The position numbers and the translations under genes are program-made. A stretch of 64,000 nt of DNA from Moringa oleifera (Eukaryota > Streptophyta > Magnoliopsida > Brassicales > Moringaceae), in the NCBI GenBank assembly GCA_021397835.1, contig JAJFZO010000799.1, positions 248,001-312,000 on the forward strand, written 5' to 3'. A model generated the notes under the pieces. It did no database searches and was not told where the DNA came from. It saw only the letters and a list, made by a program, of their open reading frames with translations. This document shows positions 12,560 to 24,870 of the stretch, in pieces; the first letter of the stretch is position 1, and each line of letters begins with the position of its first letter.

Positions 12560-14590
12560 TCCCCTCGATGAATAGCTTACTTATCCCTAGACAAACATTT
12601 ACTAAGTGGATCTGTAAGGTTATTCTTTGACCTTATATAATCAATTGAAATTATTTCATTTAAAGTAACCAGTTTATAGTATCGTATCTTCGAAAAATAT
12701 GTCCAGACTTGCCATTATATATGTTACTATGTACTCTATCAATTGCTGATTGACTGTCACAAGGAATACATATAGCAGGCACAGGCTTCGGCCAATATGG
12801 AATGTGTTTTAAGAAATTATGAAGTCATTGACCTTCTTCTCCAACTTTGTTAAAAGCTATATATTCTGATTTCGTAGTAGATGTTGCTATATCTGTTTGT
12901 TTGGAGGACTTCTATGACATAGCTCCACCTCCAATTGTGAAACTATAACTGCTTGTAGATTTTGAGTCTTTAGTGTTTGATATCCAATTGGCATCACTAT
13001 ACCGTTCGAGCACAGCTGGATATTTAGTGTAATGTAGTACAAAAATTTAATGTATATTTTAAGTATCTAAGAACTCAAATTAATGTCTTCTAATGATTTT
13101 TACGAGGATCACTTCTAAATCTACTTAGTTTATTTACAGCAAAAGTTATGTCAAGGCGTGTGCAATTCATTAAGTACATTAAATTGGCAATGATATGAGA
13201 ATACTCTAACTAAGATATGACTTGACCATCATTGCTCACCAAATATAGATCTATAGGTGTTTTATTGGACTATTTTCAAATTTATTATATTTTTTCAATA
13301 TTTTCTCAATGTACTATGATTGACGTAAAACTAGTCCATCTAATGTCTTAAAAATTTTAATTTCTATTATGGTATCTACTATACCCATGTCTTGCATATC
13401 ATAGTTTTTTATTAGCACTCCCTTTTGTTGCTTTGATAACGTCATTATTGTTGCCTACAATCAATATATCATTTGCATAAAGACAAATTATGACATAGCC
13501 ATTTGGTGTGATTTTAGCATATACACATTTGTCACATTCATTGATTTTAAAGCCATTAGACAACATTACTTTGTTAAACTTCATATGCCATTTTTTGGGT
13601 GCTTACTTTAATCCATATAAAAGATTTAACAAGTCTATACGCTTTATTTTCTTGTCCTGATGTAAAAACCTTTAGGTTGTTGCATGAAGATCTCTTCTTC
13701 CAATTCATCATTTAGAAAGGCTATGTTTTACATCCATTTGATGAATTTCAAATTTATGCATTGCAGCAATGGCAATGAGCATTCTAATGGATGTTATTCT
13801 TGTAACTGGTGAGTATGCATGTATCAAAAAAGTCAAGACCTTCTCTTTATTTAAACCTTTAACTACTAATCTAGCCTTATGTTTTCCAATTGTTTCATCC
13901 AGTTTAAATTCTCTTTGAAAATCCACTTGCATCCTAAAGGCTTGGTCTTTGAAGGAAAATCAACTTACATCCTAAAGGCTTGGTCTTTGAAGGAAAATCT
14001 AAGTATGATTTTGAATGACGGATTCAATTTCATTATGAACAACGCCTTTTCAAAATGGAGCTTTAGGGATTAACATTGCTTCTTTAAATATTTGAGGCTT
14101 ATTCTATAATAAATAGGTTAAAAAATCAGTCCAAATGACTTGGATGTTTTAATTCTCTTACTGCATCTAGATTCTTCTTCATCATTTAAAGACTACTATT
14201 TGTAGTATTATAGTTTCTTTTAAGAAAAAACATCTCTTGTACACCTTTACAAGGAAATATATTTTCAAAAAATGAATAATTTCAAAATTTAATAATTATT
14301 TCATGTATATCTGGAGTGTTAGATTTGTTCACGAGAAATCGATAAGCATTGCGATTATTTATATATCTACTGAATATATAATTGATGGTTTTTGGTCCTA
14401 TCTTTATTTTTTTAGGGTTAGGAACAATAACCTTAGCTAAGCACCCTTGCACTTTTAAGTATTTATAAAAAGAAGGTTTTCGATCTTTCCATAATTCATA
14501 AGGAGTAGCATCATTTTTCTTATGAGGTACTTTATTAAGAATGTAGGTTACGGATACAGTAACTGCCTCACACATGTTCTTAGGTCCATT
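12560..14590 (-). pseudogene. Ty1/copia pol remnant (integrase end, RT, RNase H)
   Basis: Reading on the - strand from 14,590 down: an integrase C-terminal part (YILNKVPHKKN, TPYELWKDRKPS, YLKVQGCLAKV); then the RT start (KARLVVKGLNKE, YSPVTRITSIRMLIAI, HQMDVK); the RT core (FKINECDKCVYAK, then ICLYANDILIVG at about 13,459-13,494); a MNCTRPDI-like stretch near 13,150; and RNase H ([26 protein letters not shown]...SGHI) down to about 12,560. The order INT-RT-RH identifies the copia superfamily. The family YxDD motif reads YAND, and stops and frameshifts are frequent, so it is inactive. Gag, protease and the integrase core are missing; the element stops near 14,590 where mitochondrial-like DNA begins. 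Confidence 0.85.
13931..13999. repeat. Short tandem duplication inside the copia remnant
   Basis: A block beginning CATCCTAAAGGCTTGGTCTT is immediately repeated (about 35-38 bp per unit, last bases differing). It lies just upstream (- strand) of the RT fingers region and shifts the frame, adding to the damage in this element. Confidence 0.8.
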
Positions 14591-14949
14591 ATTACAGTAA
14601 TTTCACTTTGATGTTGAAATAGTCTTCCCATGGGCTATGAGTTTTTAGTGCATTACGTGTATCGATGCCCTACTTGTATATATTATTTTCGTATTAGCTT
14701 ATTCAGTGTAATTTATGCATAGTGAAAATAAGCATTAAAATGGTCTTAGCTTTTAAATATTCAAACGAAAAAAAGAAACTTTAACCCTTTGCCACTTTCT
14801 TTTTTTCTTTTTTTTATAGTATACAAGGGATTCTCTCTCTTATTTTCTACCTAGCTCATCGTTGGTCCTTCATAAATGTGCTATACGAGCACTATACATA
14901 TATCTTAGATAAGAACACATAGATGCAATAGTGCCTCAACTAATAAGCA
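14591..14949. other. Unassigned junction between copia remnant and duplicated block
   Basis: No gene seen. It contains a T-rich run near 14,800 and marks the change from transposon to mitochondrial-like texture. Confidence 0.4.
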
Positions 14950-15760
14950 AAATGAAAGAAGAAAAAAAAAAAGTAAGCGTGCTCTTATTATACATTAGAG
15001 GATGCTACCCTCCACTTGCTTATAGTCCACCTAGCATAGCCGCATTTCAACCAACCAACTAACTTCTCTCTTTAGGATGAGAACCCATGATTTGATTTGC
15101 TCGCTTGGATGCTTAGATCATGCCAAAAAAAAAAAAATGGTGAAGAAAAAACCATCGAAACTGATTGAAGGAGTATTTCAGAATCTATCCCCACCTTTAT
15201 TAAGAAAGAAGAGATAGGAAGGTCGGACATCTATTGTTGTCGTGATGATGTAGTTGAGTGTTCCTTTGATCCATCACCGAAGGCCAGGTTGATCAAACCT
15301 ATTCGTTTTTTGGTTTGATCCAACAAGTAATCTATAAGAACTAGTAAAAGTAGAAGCATATTTATAAGCCGATACTAACAGTAGTAAAGAAAGACCCTTG
15401 CTAATAGCAAAAAGAAAAGGCATATGTGTTGATGATAATAAGAGTAGTACTAATAGTAGCATCCCTTTCAATTCCTTTTACTAGTAAAGAGAGCCATCAC
15501 CAAGGCTAATGATCCAACCTCATACCAAGATGTCCTTATAAAGCATTTCATGATCTAGAGTAAAGACTTGATGTGGTCTATGATTGGTTGCGGTATAGGC
15601 CTTTAATTAGGATGAGTAATTGATTAGTCAAGATGTTGGACATTGGGTTAAGCCAACGAAATTTTTCATAATGGGTGAAAAATATATTAATTAACCTTTT
15701 TTATGATCTGAAATACAACTCTATATAATAAAGGTGCCTTGCTTAAGGTCTAGTTCCTTA
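14950..15760. repeat. Tandem duplication, unit A (about 0.8 kb)
   Basis: This unit runs from a GAAAGAAGAAAAA-rich start to TAGTTCCTTA and is followed directly by unit B in the same orientation. Shared landmarks include CATAGCCGCATTTCAACCAA, GATGAGAACCCATGATTTGA, AGTAAAGAAAGACCCTTGCT and AAGATGTCCTTATAAAGCAT. No coding region is evident; open frames on the - strand near 15,274-15,471 are of low quality. The source may be mitochondrial spacer or nuclear DNA; I could not place it. Confidence 0.85.
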
Positions 15761-16550
15761 CAAAAAGTGAAAGAAAAAAAGCAAGCATGCTCTCATTATA
15801 TGTTAGATGATGCCACCCTCCATTTGATTGTAGTCCACCAGGCATAGCCGCATTTCAACCAACCAACTAACTTCCTTCTTCGGGATGAGAACCCATGATT
15901 TGATTTGCTAACTTGGATGCTTGGATCATGCTAAAAAGAACAAGTGAAGAAAAAATCGTCAAAATTGATTGAAGGAGTATTTTAGAGTCCATCCCTACCT
16001 TTAACATACATGAAGATTAGACATCTATTGTTGTCGTGATGACACAGTTAAGTGTTCTTTCAATCTACCACCCAAGGCTAGGTCAATCAGACCTATTCAT
16101 TTTTTGGTTCGATCCAACAAGTAATCTATAAGCATCAGTAAAAGTAGAAGCATATCTAAAAGTTAATACTAACAGTAGTAAAGAAAGACCCTTGCTAATA
16201 GAAAAAAAAAGGCATATGTGCCATGATAAAGAGAGTAGTACTAATAATAGCATCCTTCCTCATTCCCTTTACTAGTAAAAGGAGAGCCATCACCAAGGCC
16301 GATGATCCAACCCTATACCAAGATGTCCTTATAAAGCATTTCATGATCTAGAGTAAGGGCTTGGTGTGGTGTATGATTGTTGGGGTATAGGCCTCTAATT
16401 AGGATGAGTAATTGATTATTCAAAATGTTGGACATAGGGTTAACTCAAGAATTTTATCATAGTGGGTAAAGAATATATAAATTAGCCTTCCTTATGATCT
16501 AGAACATAACTCTATGTAATAAAGGTACTTTGCATAAGGTTTAGTTCCTT
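15761..16550. repeat. Tandem duplication, unit B (about 0.8 kb)
   Basis: The second copy of the preceding unit, with scattered substitutions and small indels, ends at TTAGTTCCTT. The copies have clearly diverged (many transitions plus short deletions, for example around 16,000-16,010), so the duplication is not recent. Confidence 0.85.
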
Positions 16551-17912
16551 GAGCACTAGATTAATGACAACATGAGTTGATTAGATTAAGAGAAGATGTG
16601 TGCAAGCTGTGGTAGATTGGGGATGCCATGAAATATGCATGAACTACGATTCTTCCTTAGTTTAGTCATACTTAAAAAATTTACGTTCAATATAAGTATA
16701 TATATCTATAGGCGATTCATCGAGGGCTTCTTGGGTGACTGGAAGGGCTTAAGCTGCTTTTGCCTTACCTTCTATTATATTATATTATAGTTGTAAAGGG
16801 CAAATAGGGGCAGGTGCAATAGTTTTCTTTCTTTCTCTCACTTGATCATTGTAATGCCTATAATTTGAGAGATAAAAGGAAAGTGTTCTCTTAAGTTTGA
16901 GAATGTTTCAAAAAATAATGACTATCTTCGTCTAGATGTCAGCAAATTAGGCAATTGTAAGGTTTTTTATATTCTATTAAGGTAGGTTAAAACTCTACCC
17001 TAACCAAGTAAAATTAAAGGCTTGAAAGTGTTCACAATCTAATCTATGGGGCCTTCGAAGGATGGCGAAGAATGTCCATTAAAAGGAACAAACTGATAGG
17101 TATCAAGGTTTGTTCATTTGGAAAAGATATTAGTCTTAGGGGTACGAACGGTTTAATTTTTGACTTCACTTTGATCCCGTCGATTAAACTCAAAGGAGAC
17201 TTTAATCATTCAACTTTAGATTATGAAGCAAGAATGTCACTTGGAATTTTGAAAAATGAATCTTCTCTTTTAGATCTTGGCCTTGGTAGAACTTGTCTTG
17301 GTTGGGATTTTGATTGAAAAGATGTTAGACTACTTCCTCATATGCCTAAGAAGTTGAGACAATCTCGATTGAAGCTAATTCCACTTTTTTCTACTTAACC
17401 TTATAGAAATAAAATTTCATCAAAGGGGGGCATAAGCAAGTTTAGGTGTTAAACCCTCTACAATCGATTGATGAGAACCTCAAAGCTATCTAAGGTAGGA
17501 ACAAAATTTTATTAGGCATAGTCACAACATTAACTAGTACAAGGAAGAGGCATAATAGCAAGGATCAATTCATCTCAATCCATAAAAAACATTGCCTTAG
17601 GAATGCAACCCAAAAAGATAAAAAGATTGGTAGCTCAAAGAAAACTCCTTTAGAGCCTGATACAAGCCAAAGCCTTTGATTCAGCAACAAGAGTTGGTTA
17701 TGGAATTGTCTTTTGGTTGGCTTTCTTATTCTTAAGGACTTTCTAATCAATAAGCTTTTATAGTGTACCTACCTTGCTGACAAAAAGACTATGAAATAGA
17801 TAGTTGTGCTTGCCTTCACTTAGAAACTCTACACTCCCCATTCTAGTAAGGCATGCTCCCAAAACTAGATTCACTTGTTCTTATCTTTGGTGATTAACTT
17901 ATTCGAAAGACG
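16551..17912. other. Unassigned, mitochondrial-like texture; one short open frame
   Basis: The frame at 17,072-17,317 (+) encodes 81 residues with no motif I recognise, and the peptide reading continues loosely past its stop. No RNA gene or terminal repeats seen. It lies immediately left of the first copy of the 7 kb duplicated mitochondrial segment. Confidence 0.4.
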
Positions 17913-18689
17913 TGGTGATTAGCCCTTCTCATATTAATTGAAGCCTTCATAAACTCACTGTCAAGTTCTAACATGGTGAAGGTTGCTATAAGAAGATCTT
18001 TGTGCCAGTGAAGATTACTTCCAATGATCGAGAAATAAAAAATAAAAAACCATTACTTTATTTTTAAGACTTCTGATAGGTGAAAGGATTTATTTCAATC
18101 CCCAACTTCCTTCCAATCCTTATCGACAAATTTAGGATTTCTTTACTAGGAGTCATCGAAGGAGGAATAGGCATATGTTGGTTTGATAAGCTAAGGAAAA
18201 AGAAAGAACCACCACTTAATTTTGACACTCAGGTGACCCATCCTACTAAACATCGATGCAAAGGCTAGATTTCGCCTTTCATAGGTTGTGCAAGCTATAT
18301 CTGCCCCAAAAAATGCTCCACTACGAAGCCCCTTTCATAATTGAGCAAGCTTGGCTACGCCGTCTCTTAACAAGTTGCTGGTCGAGATCATGATCACTCG
18401 AAAAGTAAATTAACTAGTCTTTCTTTGGTCATAAGGATAATCGCCTTTCATAGGTCGCGATTGGTGATGGCATGACTAGAAGAGGGTAAAGGTGACAAAG
18501 TTACATGCTAGGTAGTGCAGCATATCTCTTTCGAGTACAAAGGCGATTAGGGGGGCTAACTTGGCCACCCAATACAATAAGTCAAGGTCAAGCCAACCAT
18601 AAGCTTGAATCCTACCATCTTTCTTGTGGATCATCTTATGGTTACTAAATGATGGGAATAAGAAGCAAAAATTTTTAAATGAGCACAAA

Positions 18690-19859
18690 ATGCCAATATA
18701 TGAATTATCTTATTATTCATTATTTTCGGGTCTTTTGTTGCATTCATTTACAACAAGAAAGAACTACCAATGTTTGGTGTAGCACCTGTATTTTAGTGCA
18801 TTCTTCTTTTTTTTCTCGATCTTTCATTCCATCTATTCCTAATAACTTAGCCAATTCTAACGTGTTAATCACTAATGCACCTTTGTTTTATCAAATATCA
18901 AGGACATGGTCTAATCATGAGGATAGTATTTTAGTATAGTGTTAAATCCTAAATTTTTTTGGATTTTTTCTTTGTTATCAGGGTCAACCCCAAAGGCATA
19001 ATGTCTTAAAACAAGAAGGCCCTAAAGAAACTTTTTTTTATTTTTTATCTCGAACTTTATGAAGAACTCCACTCTCTCTCTCTCTTTTTCGTTACGACCA
19101 AAAAAGTGGGGTTGCACCCCAGTTGTACACTCCCTTCATTCTACAAATCCTTGTTGATTTTAAACTTTTTTCATGAAGGAACTGAAAAGAAGATAAGCTT
19201 TATTCCTTTGGATGCTAGGTGCTTTCATGATTTGTGAGAAGAAAAAATGACTTATCGATTATTGCATCTACCACGAGATAATTGAAAAGAGAGCTCCATC
19301 TATCAATGAACAAAGAATTGATGGAGCTCTTAGCATTGCTTTGTTTTTCTCTCCTTCCCTATCAGTGAGATCCAATCCTTTTGTTCTAAATTTCTTCATT
19401 TGTACTGAACTACTTGCAGAATCAAATCTTGTTTCACAGAATTCTATATCAATCATACATCATTTATGCCGAAGATGTCACTAGTGCTATGGGCTTTGGC
19501 TTATATAGATCAAAAATGATGAATGGGATTATGGCACTTCACTTATCGCCAATGTGGAATGATGTTGTCAAAAAGAAAGGAACACTGCTTCGCTTTGCTG
19601 GAAACGTTAGATCCCATATAACAAGTGAGCTTTTAACCCTCAAATTTTAACATGTGGACACAAAATGTTTCCCTACTCTGTTGTTATGTAACAAGCCTTC
19701 TCTTCGATTTAAACAAGAGTGCTACTTGGACACGTGAAAGGAGTAGGCAAAGCGAGTAATTCGTAATGAAAGGAGATGATTTTAGCATGAAGTACTCTTG
19801 TGTGCCTACATCACTCGGCTCGCACGAAACCCCGCACCATTATGTTATGGAAAAATTAA
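18690..19859 (+). pseudogene. ccmFn: ccmFn pseudogene, copy 1 (lacks most of the 3' half)
   Basis: CcmFn is a mitochondrial inner-membrane subunit of the cytochrome c maturation (heme lyase) machinery. The start reads M-P/S-I-Y-E-L at 18,690. Diagnostic blocks follow: PNNLANSNVL...NAPLFYQISRTWSNHE (18,838-18,925), the loop with DEQRIDGALSIALFF (around 19,310-19,345), AEDVTSAMGFGLYRSKMMN (about 19,465-19,520) and ITSELLTLKF. Then, after about 19,770, the sequence jumps to the gene's extreme C-terminus: LHHSARTKPRT...MLWKN and TAA at 19,857-19,859. The region carrying the heme-handling WWD motif and following membrane segments is deleted. Frameshifts near 18,720 and elsewhere break the frame. 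It is a nuclear copy, not a working gene. Confidence 0.92.
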
Positions 19860-22398
19860 ACTTATTATTGGGTTGGCTGTTCAGAGTCAATGCAATGGCC
19901 TGCTAGGTTTTGTCCTACAACTAGAAAAAGATCGCTTTGATGGTCACTGTGGCGTGGCTAAATGCAGAGCAGTCCACCCCTATAGCCTATGATTAGTAGA
20001 TTATTGAGAACATCGGAAGATGGTTAAGGTAGCTTGCTTTCAAGCCACAACACTAAATGCGTATGTAGTCATAATAGTTCGCTCATCCCTACTTTTATCT
20101 TTAGAATAATGGCTACAAGGTCTTTGTTTGGAGACAAAATAATGTTAGAAGTTTTGAGGCATATGAAAACTAGTGGTTTGGGGGAAATACCGATTTATCA
20201 ATAACATAGAATAAACAAGCTTGCTTAGTAGACTGAAAGATAAAGGCAAGCAGCAACATAGAGTGCCTTGACCTATTCGCTAGGGACATAAGGATTGACA
20301 TGTGCCGAGACAGCAACCCAAGCCAGCTAACCTTTGATCTTCATATGAGCCAAAAAAAGACTTTCAAGAATGTGCAAACTGACTTCATCTTTCAATTTAT
20401 ACTACTAATGAATTAGAGGGGCAGCGAATGCTCCAAGTTCGAACTGGACAGTGAAAGTAAGATGGTCAAAAGTAAACCTTTGGTGCACAATGAGTCAGAT
20501 GTCAGAGTCAAAGATGAGTTTGATGAAAAAAGACATTGGCATGATTAGCAGGTGTTTTCACCGGGAGTAGTATCAAAGGTGTATTCAACAGGGACACCTT
20601 TTAGATGGACCAACTGCTTTCATACTTAGAGAAAGATCATGATAAGGTTCCCATCTTAATATGACCATTTAACAGTTGTAGGCCCACAGATCATAAAATA
20701 AATCTTACTGGAGCAAGCCACTTTGATCAACGTAGTTGTGAGTCTTAGGTGGCCTGGTGAATGCTTAAAGGATGAGACCTTAGAATGAGAATTCGACCAT
20801 ATCCAAGTGAGTGAGCCTTACAGTTGAAGGGGAAGGCAAGAAAGGCTGATCTAGGGAAGGTACACTAAGCGAAATGGTTAGCTTTATCCGACTAAGTATT
20901 GGCCTAGCTTTTGTACCTTCTTCTTGGTCTTCAACTTTCACTAGATTCATTACTCTAAATGAAGAAACTCGAGAGGAAAAATTCGATCATTAAAGGCTTA
21001 AGGAAAAAAATTCCATTGATTTAGCTGTTGGAGTATGGGCATTAGGAAATTAAGACTTAGGGCATCATATTAGATTAGGGAAATGCTTTTTTGAATGAAT
21101 CCAAAGAAAAAGCTATAATTTCCATGCTTTTAATGGCCAAAAGGGAGAAGGAGCACATCCCCAGTTATATGATTTAAAGTTACGAGTTTCATTGTTAGTA
21201 AGATCCCTAACTATTGAATCTGTTATCCCCGGTAGGGTTACTACTTCTTCTTTCAAAATGGGAAAAATAATGTAGTCAAAGTAAGCCAAGTCGATAGCTT
21301 TTTCATCATCTGTTGGGAGAAGGCAATAGGATTAGAAAAAGGCCTAATTGCTGTTAAAGGAATAGAGGTTATTTTAGCTCTTAGAGTAAGAGAAGAAGGG
21401 CTGAGTGCCAATTAAACAATGGATGAGTGCCAATGAAATGCTTTTTGAGACTTACCCTGCTCAATAGAAATTTCTTTAAGCAAGATCCCACGTCCGAGAG
21501 TCAAATTCTGATTTTGCTTTCACTCTTCTTAAGGTAAGAGGCCACCAAACCAAAGGGGAGGTATTCTCTTGCTGCTTGTATTAAAGATGCTAGTCTTTTT
21601 GTAATAATTGCTTTGCAGATGTTTTCAGAATAAGAGAAGAAGGTGCTTTTTCATTAGCTCTTTTGGCTATTTACTTGGGATAAAGAAAGAGTGAATTGAC
21701 CCGAGCTAAGTAGTTTAGGTAAGCCGAAAAGAAAGACTTAGATCCTTTTTGAAATGAAATACGGCAATGTCTTAATCAAACCAGGTGCAAGGTCAACGAT
21801 TTAGCTCAAGGCTCAAGGCTCAAGGCATAAAGGCCATTATTCCTTCTTCTTGATAGCATTGGTCTCACCTTAGCTCTAAAATGGCAACTTGATGGCAGCT
21901 ATTCTGCCCTATCTGAGAGAATTAGAACGGAATTGGTGTGGTTCGCTAGCTCTTTCTTTTATGATGAATTCATTCTGAATAAAGAAAGGCATCGTGATAA
22001 GGAAAGGCCGTGCCTTAATACAAGGAAAGAGAAAGAGAAAACATAAAATGGGCCAAATTGTCTACTAGAAAAGAAGCTCTTAAGGAATCGATCTAGACTA
22101 GATGAGATGTTGTTGCCATTAAAATAGTTGCTAGAACGGGTTCAAGAGATGAGGATCCAAGTAATGATGTCACCCTCAAGAAAAGAATCATTCCATTCAC
22201 TTGAAAAACTGCTAAGAAGAATAATTTTCATCTTGCTTGACTATGGCAAAAAAAGAAGAAAAGGCGAAGGAACCTGCGCAAAGGGGTAGAAAGGAATCAA
22301 TGAAAAGACTGGCTTTGTCTTATCTCTTGTTGACTCGGAATGAATGGTAAGCATAGCTTGAATAATGACTCTCTTTCCCTTGCATTGAGGTAGCGTTA

Positions 22399-22632
22399 AT
22401 GGTAGGCTTTCAGATAGAGAAAATACTCTTGGGTAAGGTGGTGTACTTGATGATAGTCAACATGCTTAGTCGGTATCAGTCTTGTTCAAATGCTTTCCAT
22501 AGTAGACCCCTTAAAGAATTTGATCAACTAAAGGAAGAATTTGTGCGTGACAAAGAAGTCGTCAGGACTCAAGAAAGCCAAAATGCTAGATTTATCTTTG
22601 CCAACAAAAGGAATCAGTTTAGTAGTTCATAA
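22399..22632 (+). other. Unidentified open frame shared by both duplicate copies
   Basis: This is 77 codons with a hydrophobic start (about residues 9-23) and a charged middle (LKEEFVRDKEV). The equivalent frame in copy 2 begins at 39,619 and keeps SRYQSCSNAFHSR unchanged before a frameshift. It may be a chimeric mitochondrial ORF of the kind common in plant mitochondria, or chance. No function assigned. Confidence 0.25.
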
Positions 22633-24535
22633 TGAAAGGCATAGTAGAGAAAGGCCAGAAAAACTAGACATCCTCTTAGTTAAAATGCTAGATTGACTTT
22701 AAAATTTTTGGGCAACTGAGGTGTAAGAAAATAGTAACTAACTGGCAACTTTCTTTTAGGCAGCCTACTTGGACTCTAGCTTTATGTTTGGAGGAAGAAA
22801 CTTTTATTTGATTGGCATTTCACTCTTCCTCATGACCTAGGAATTTCAAATTTGAGTGACCAATTTTGAAACCTTCTCGGTTAAAGTTTAACTTCGTGGG
22901 ATCTTTTCCATTCTATTAGTTGAATTGTTTGGAAATGCGAATTTATCTCACTGTCTTGTCAATTGACATTGACCAGTTGTTTTTCTTTGCTCTTATCTTA
23001 AGGTTGATCAAGGCAAATCTACTAAAAGAGCTCTTAAATTCCACTGATTGACTTATTCATCAAGCTATCAAACAAAGCAATGAAATCCCAAATACTTATC
23101 TATTTCTTAGGGACCCAATCAATCGACTATGAAAGAAAAGGTTTTCCTATATTGAAATAATGCATGCCCTTTTTTCTCTATCGTACATTGGTATTAAAGA
23201 TTCAAATCAATTTCATTCTACTTTTATGCTAGTAAAGTTTGGGTCTTACTATTCCTATTAGGTCTTTCTACTCCCAGCCCAAGGAACCTATTATAGTGGC
23301 TAACTTTTCCCAGATTCTGGAAAAACTTGACTAGGAGACTTGTTCTTCCATAAATGGCATTCTTTTTCTTTGAGGTGGATTTAGACCTATGAACAGGATT
23401 TAAACATGTAACTGATAGGTCAGGCAAAGAAAACCTACAAGCCTCATTTTATTAACTTTATTACCAAGCCAATGAGGGGTAAATGTAAAAGAAATAGTTT
23501 AATCTTGACTTACGAAGAAACTTAAGGGTGTTCTTTATGATATTAAAGTATTACTGCCAGGGCTAAGAGTGAAAGGAAGTCCATAAAGAATAGCTTTTAG
23601 TCATAGTCTTATTAATTTCTTTAATTCATTTAACAGTTCAAAGAGAAAAAAACCAGTTAAGATTTACCTACAGACAAACTAAATCAATTTCTTTATGCTT
23701 ATTATATGTAAGGGTTAAGAGTGAAAAGAGAATATTCTTACAAGGTCCTTAGGTTCTTTAAGAGGCATATCTTAGATCTCTTAACTTATTGGCCAGTCTC
23801 TTAAGGTGTGTGAAAGTAAAATAGGCTATTTAATCTCTTTATGTGAAGGTCAGTATAGTACGTTGGCTAGTAACTTTTACAGCGGGTCGGCAAGGATGTA
23901 GTTACCAACACTACTTTGTTTTATTGAAAGAACCAACTTAAAAGAAATAAACACTTGCCCCTTAAGGATTATTGTTTAATTAGCTAGAAAACGTTCTCAT
24001 AGAGAATACGACCACCGAGAGATGTAACCTATTCCCATCTAAGGAAAGACCACTGTTTACCCGATTGTTTTCCTTTCTTGTATGAGGCATAGGAACTACT
24101 TGGATTGGGCATGCTTTCTCATGCTATTGCTACACATCCTCTGACTCTCACTTTCCTTTCGGTAAGCTCAGCACTCATAGAGGATCAGAAAATCCACTCT
24201 TTACAATAGGGCAAGCAATATCTGTTTCTATATCGGCTTTACTTATCGAATGGGTGTCTTCGTTAAGTAGATGTCTCGAGGGAATAAGGTAGACAAAATC
24301 TTTTTTGTTTTTTAATAAAATCTCTTACTTCTTTGAGGAGCTTCCCACCACTTTATCTTTATAGGTAGCCTCCACCATTTATTCCACTAGTAGATCCATT
24401 TCTTGTTTTTCACTCTGTATCATGAGAGTTTGGTCCTTGATGTTTTTAGTCATGTCCATTTCTTTGCTTTCCTACTTCTCTCTATGCCTTCCATTAGATT
24501 CCCTTTAGAGCTCATCTCTCACCTCCATACAAGGA

Positions 24536-24811
24536 ATGGTACAAAATTATCTTTTTCTAGTCCTCAATTTCATGCATTTCTCAGTTAGAAATAAGGATAG
24601 GTGCCTTCCGTGCTTGCTTAAAAAGGGAAAGGCTCGTCAACACACACAACATCCTCATTATCCTTTCTTTATCTCTTTTGCCCTAAGGGGCTTTACTTCT
24701 TCACATCAGGGTTATAGGAGTCGAACCCCTCTTCGAATAAGTCAAATTTCTCTTTATATACCATATCAGAAATTCTGCTTCGTTGCTTTTCTACTTGGTT
24801 ATACAAGATGA
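24536..24811 (+). other. Unidentified open frame shared by both duplicate copies
   Basis: This is 91 codons, with a counterpart of the same length at 42,031-42,306 sharing most residues (for example RISQISLYIPYQKF). Two frames of equal length surviving in two diverged copies is mildly notable in such decayed DNA. The composition (Ser, Phe, Leu, His-rich) and the lack of a known motif give no function. Confidence 0.3.
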
Positions 24812-24870
24812 CTTTCAGTATATGAAGAAAAAGCCCACTGAAGCGTTGGAATAATGTTTACTTCTAGCAA

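Larger units (their letters stand above)
17913..24870 (+). repeat. Segmental duplication, copy 1 (NUMT, contains ccmFn)
   Basis: This ~7 kb stretch aligns in the same orientation with 35,221-42,363. Homology starts at GGTGATTAGCCCTTCT and ends at about ACTTCTAG near 24,867. Identity is high but with many transitions and several indels in the hundreds of bases (for example about 270 bp present at 39,930-40,200 but absent near 22,665 here). It contains a ccmFn pseudogene, so the unit is mitochondrial in origin. Whether it was already a repeat in the mitochondrial genome or was duplicated in the nucleus is not settled by inspection. Confidence 0.9.
19860..24870. other. Mitochondrial-type spacer downstream of ccmFn copy 1
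   Basis: I recognise no further genes. Two short open frames persist in both copies of the duplication: 22,399-22,632 (+, 77 residues; counterpart 39,619-39,816) and 24,536-24,811 (+, 91 residues; counterpart 42,031-42,306). A - strand frame at 23,224-23,427 also has a recognisable but broken counterpart near 40,700-40,930. None matches a family I know. Retention may only reflect shared descent. Confidence 0.5.

Noticed and set aside
17072..17317. 81-codon frame considered as a mitochondrial ribosomal protein or complex I fragment
   Set aside because: No block could be matched to any mitochondrial protein I know; left unnamed.
23224..23427. 67-codon - strand frame, considered as a tRNA or small protein
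   Set aside because: The CTGTT..AAATCC motif hinted at a T-arm, but no cloverleaf forms and the peptide matches no known family.
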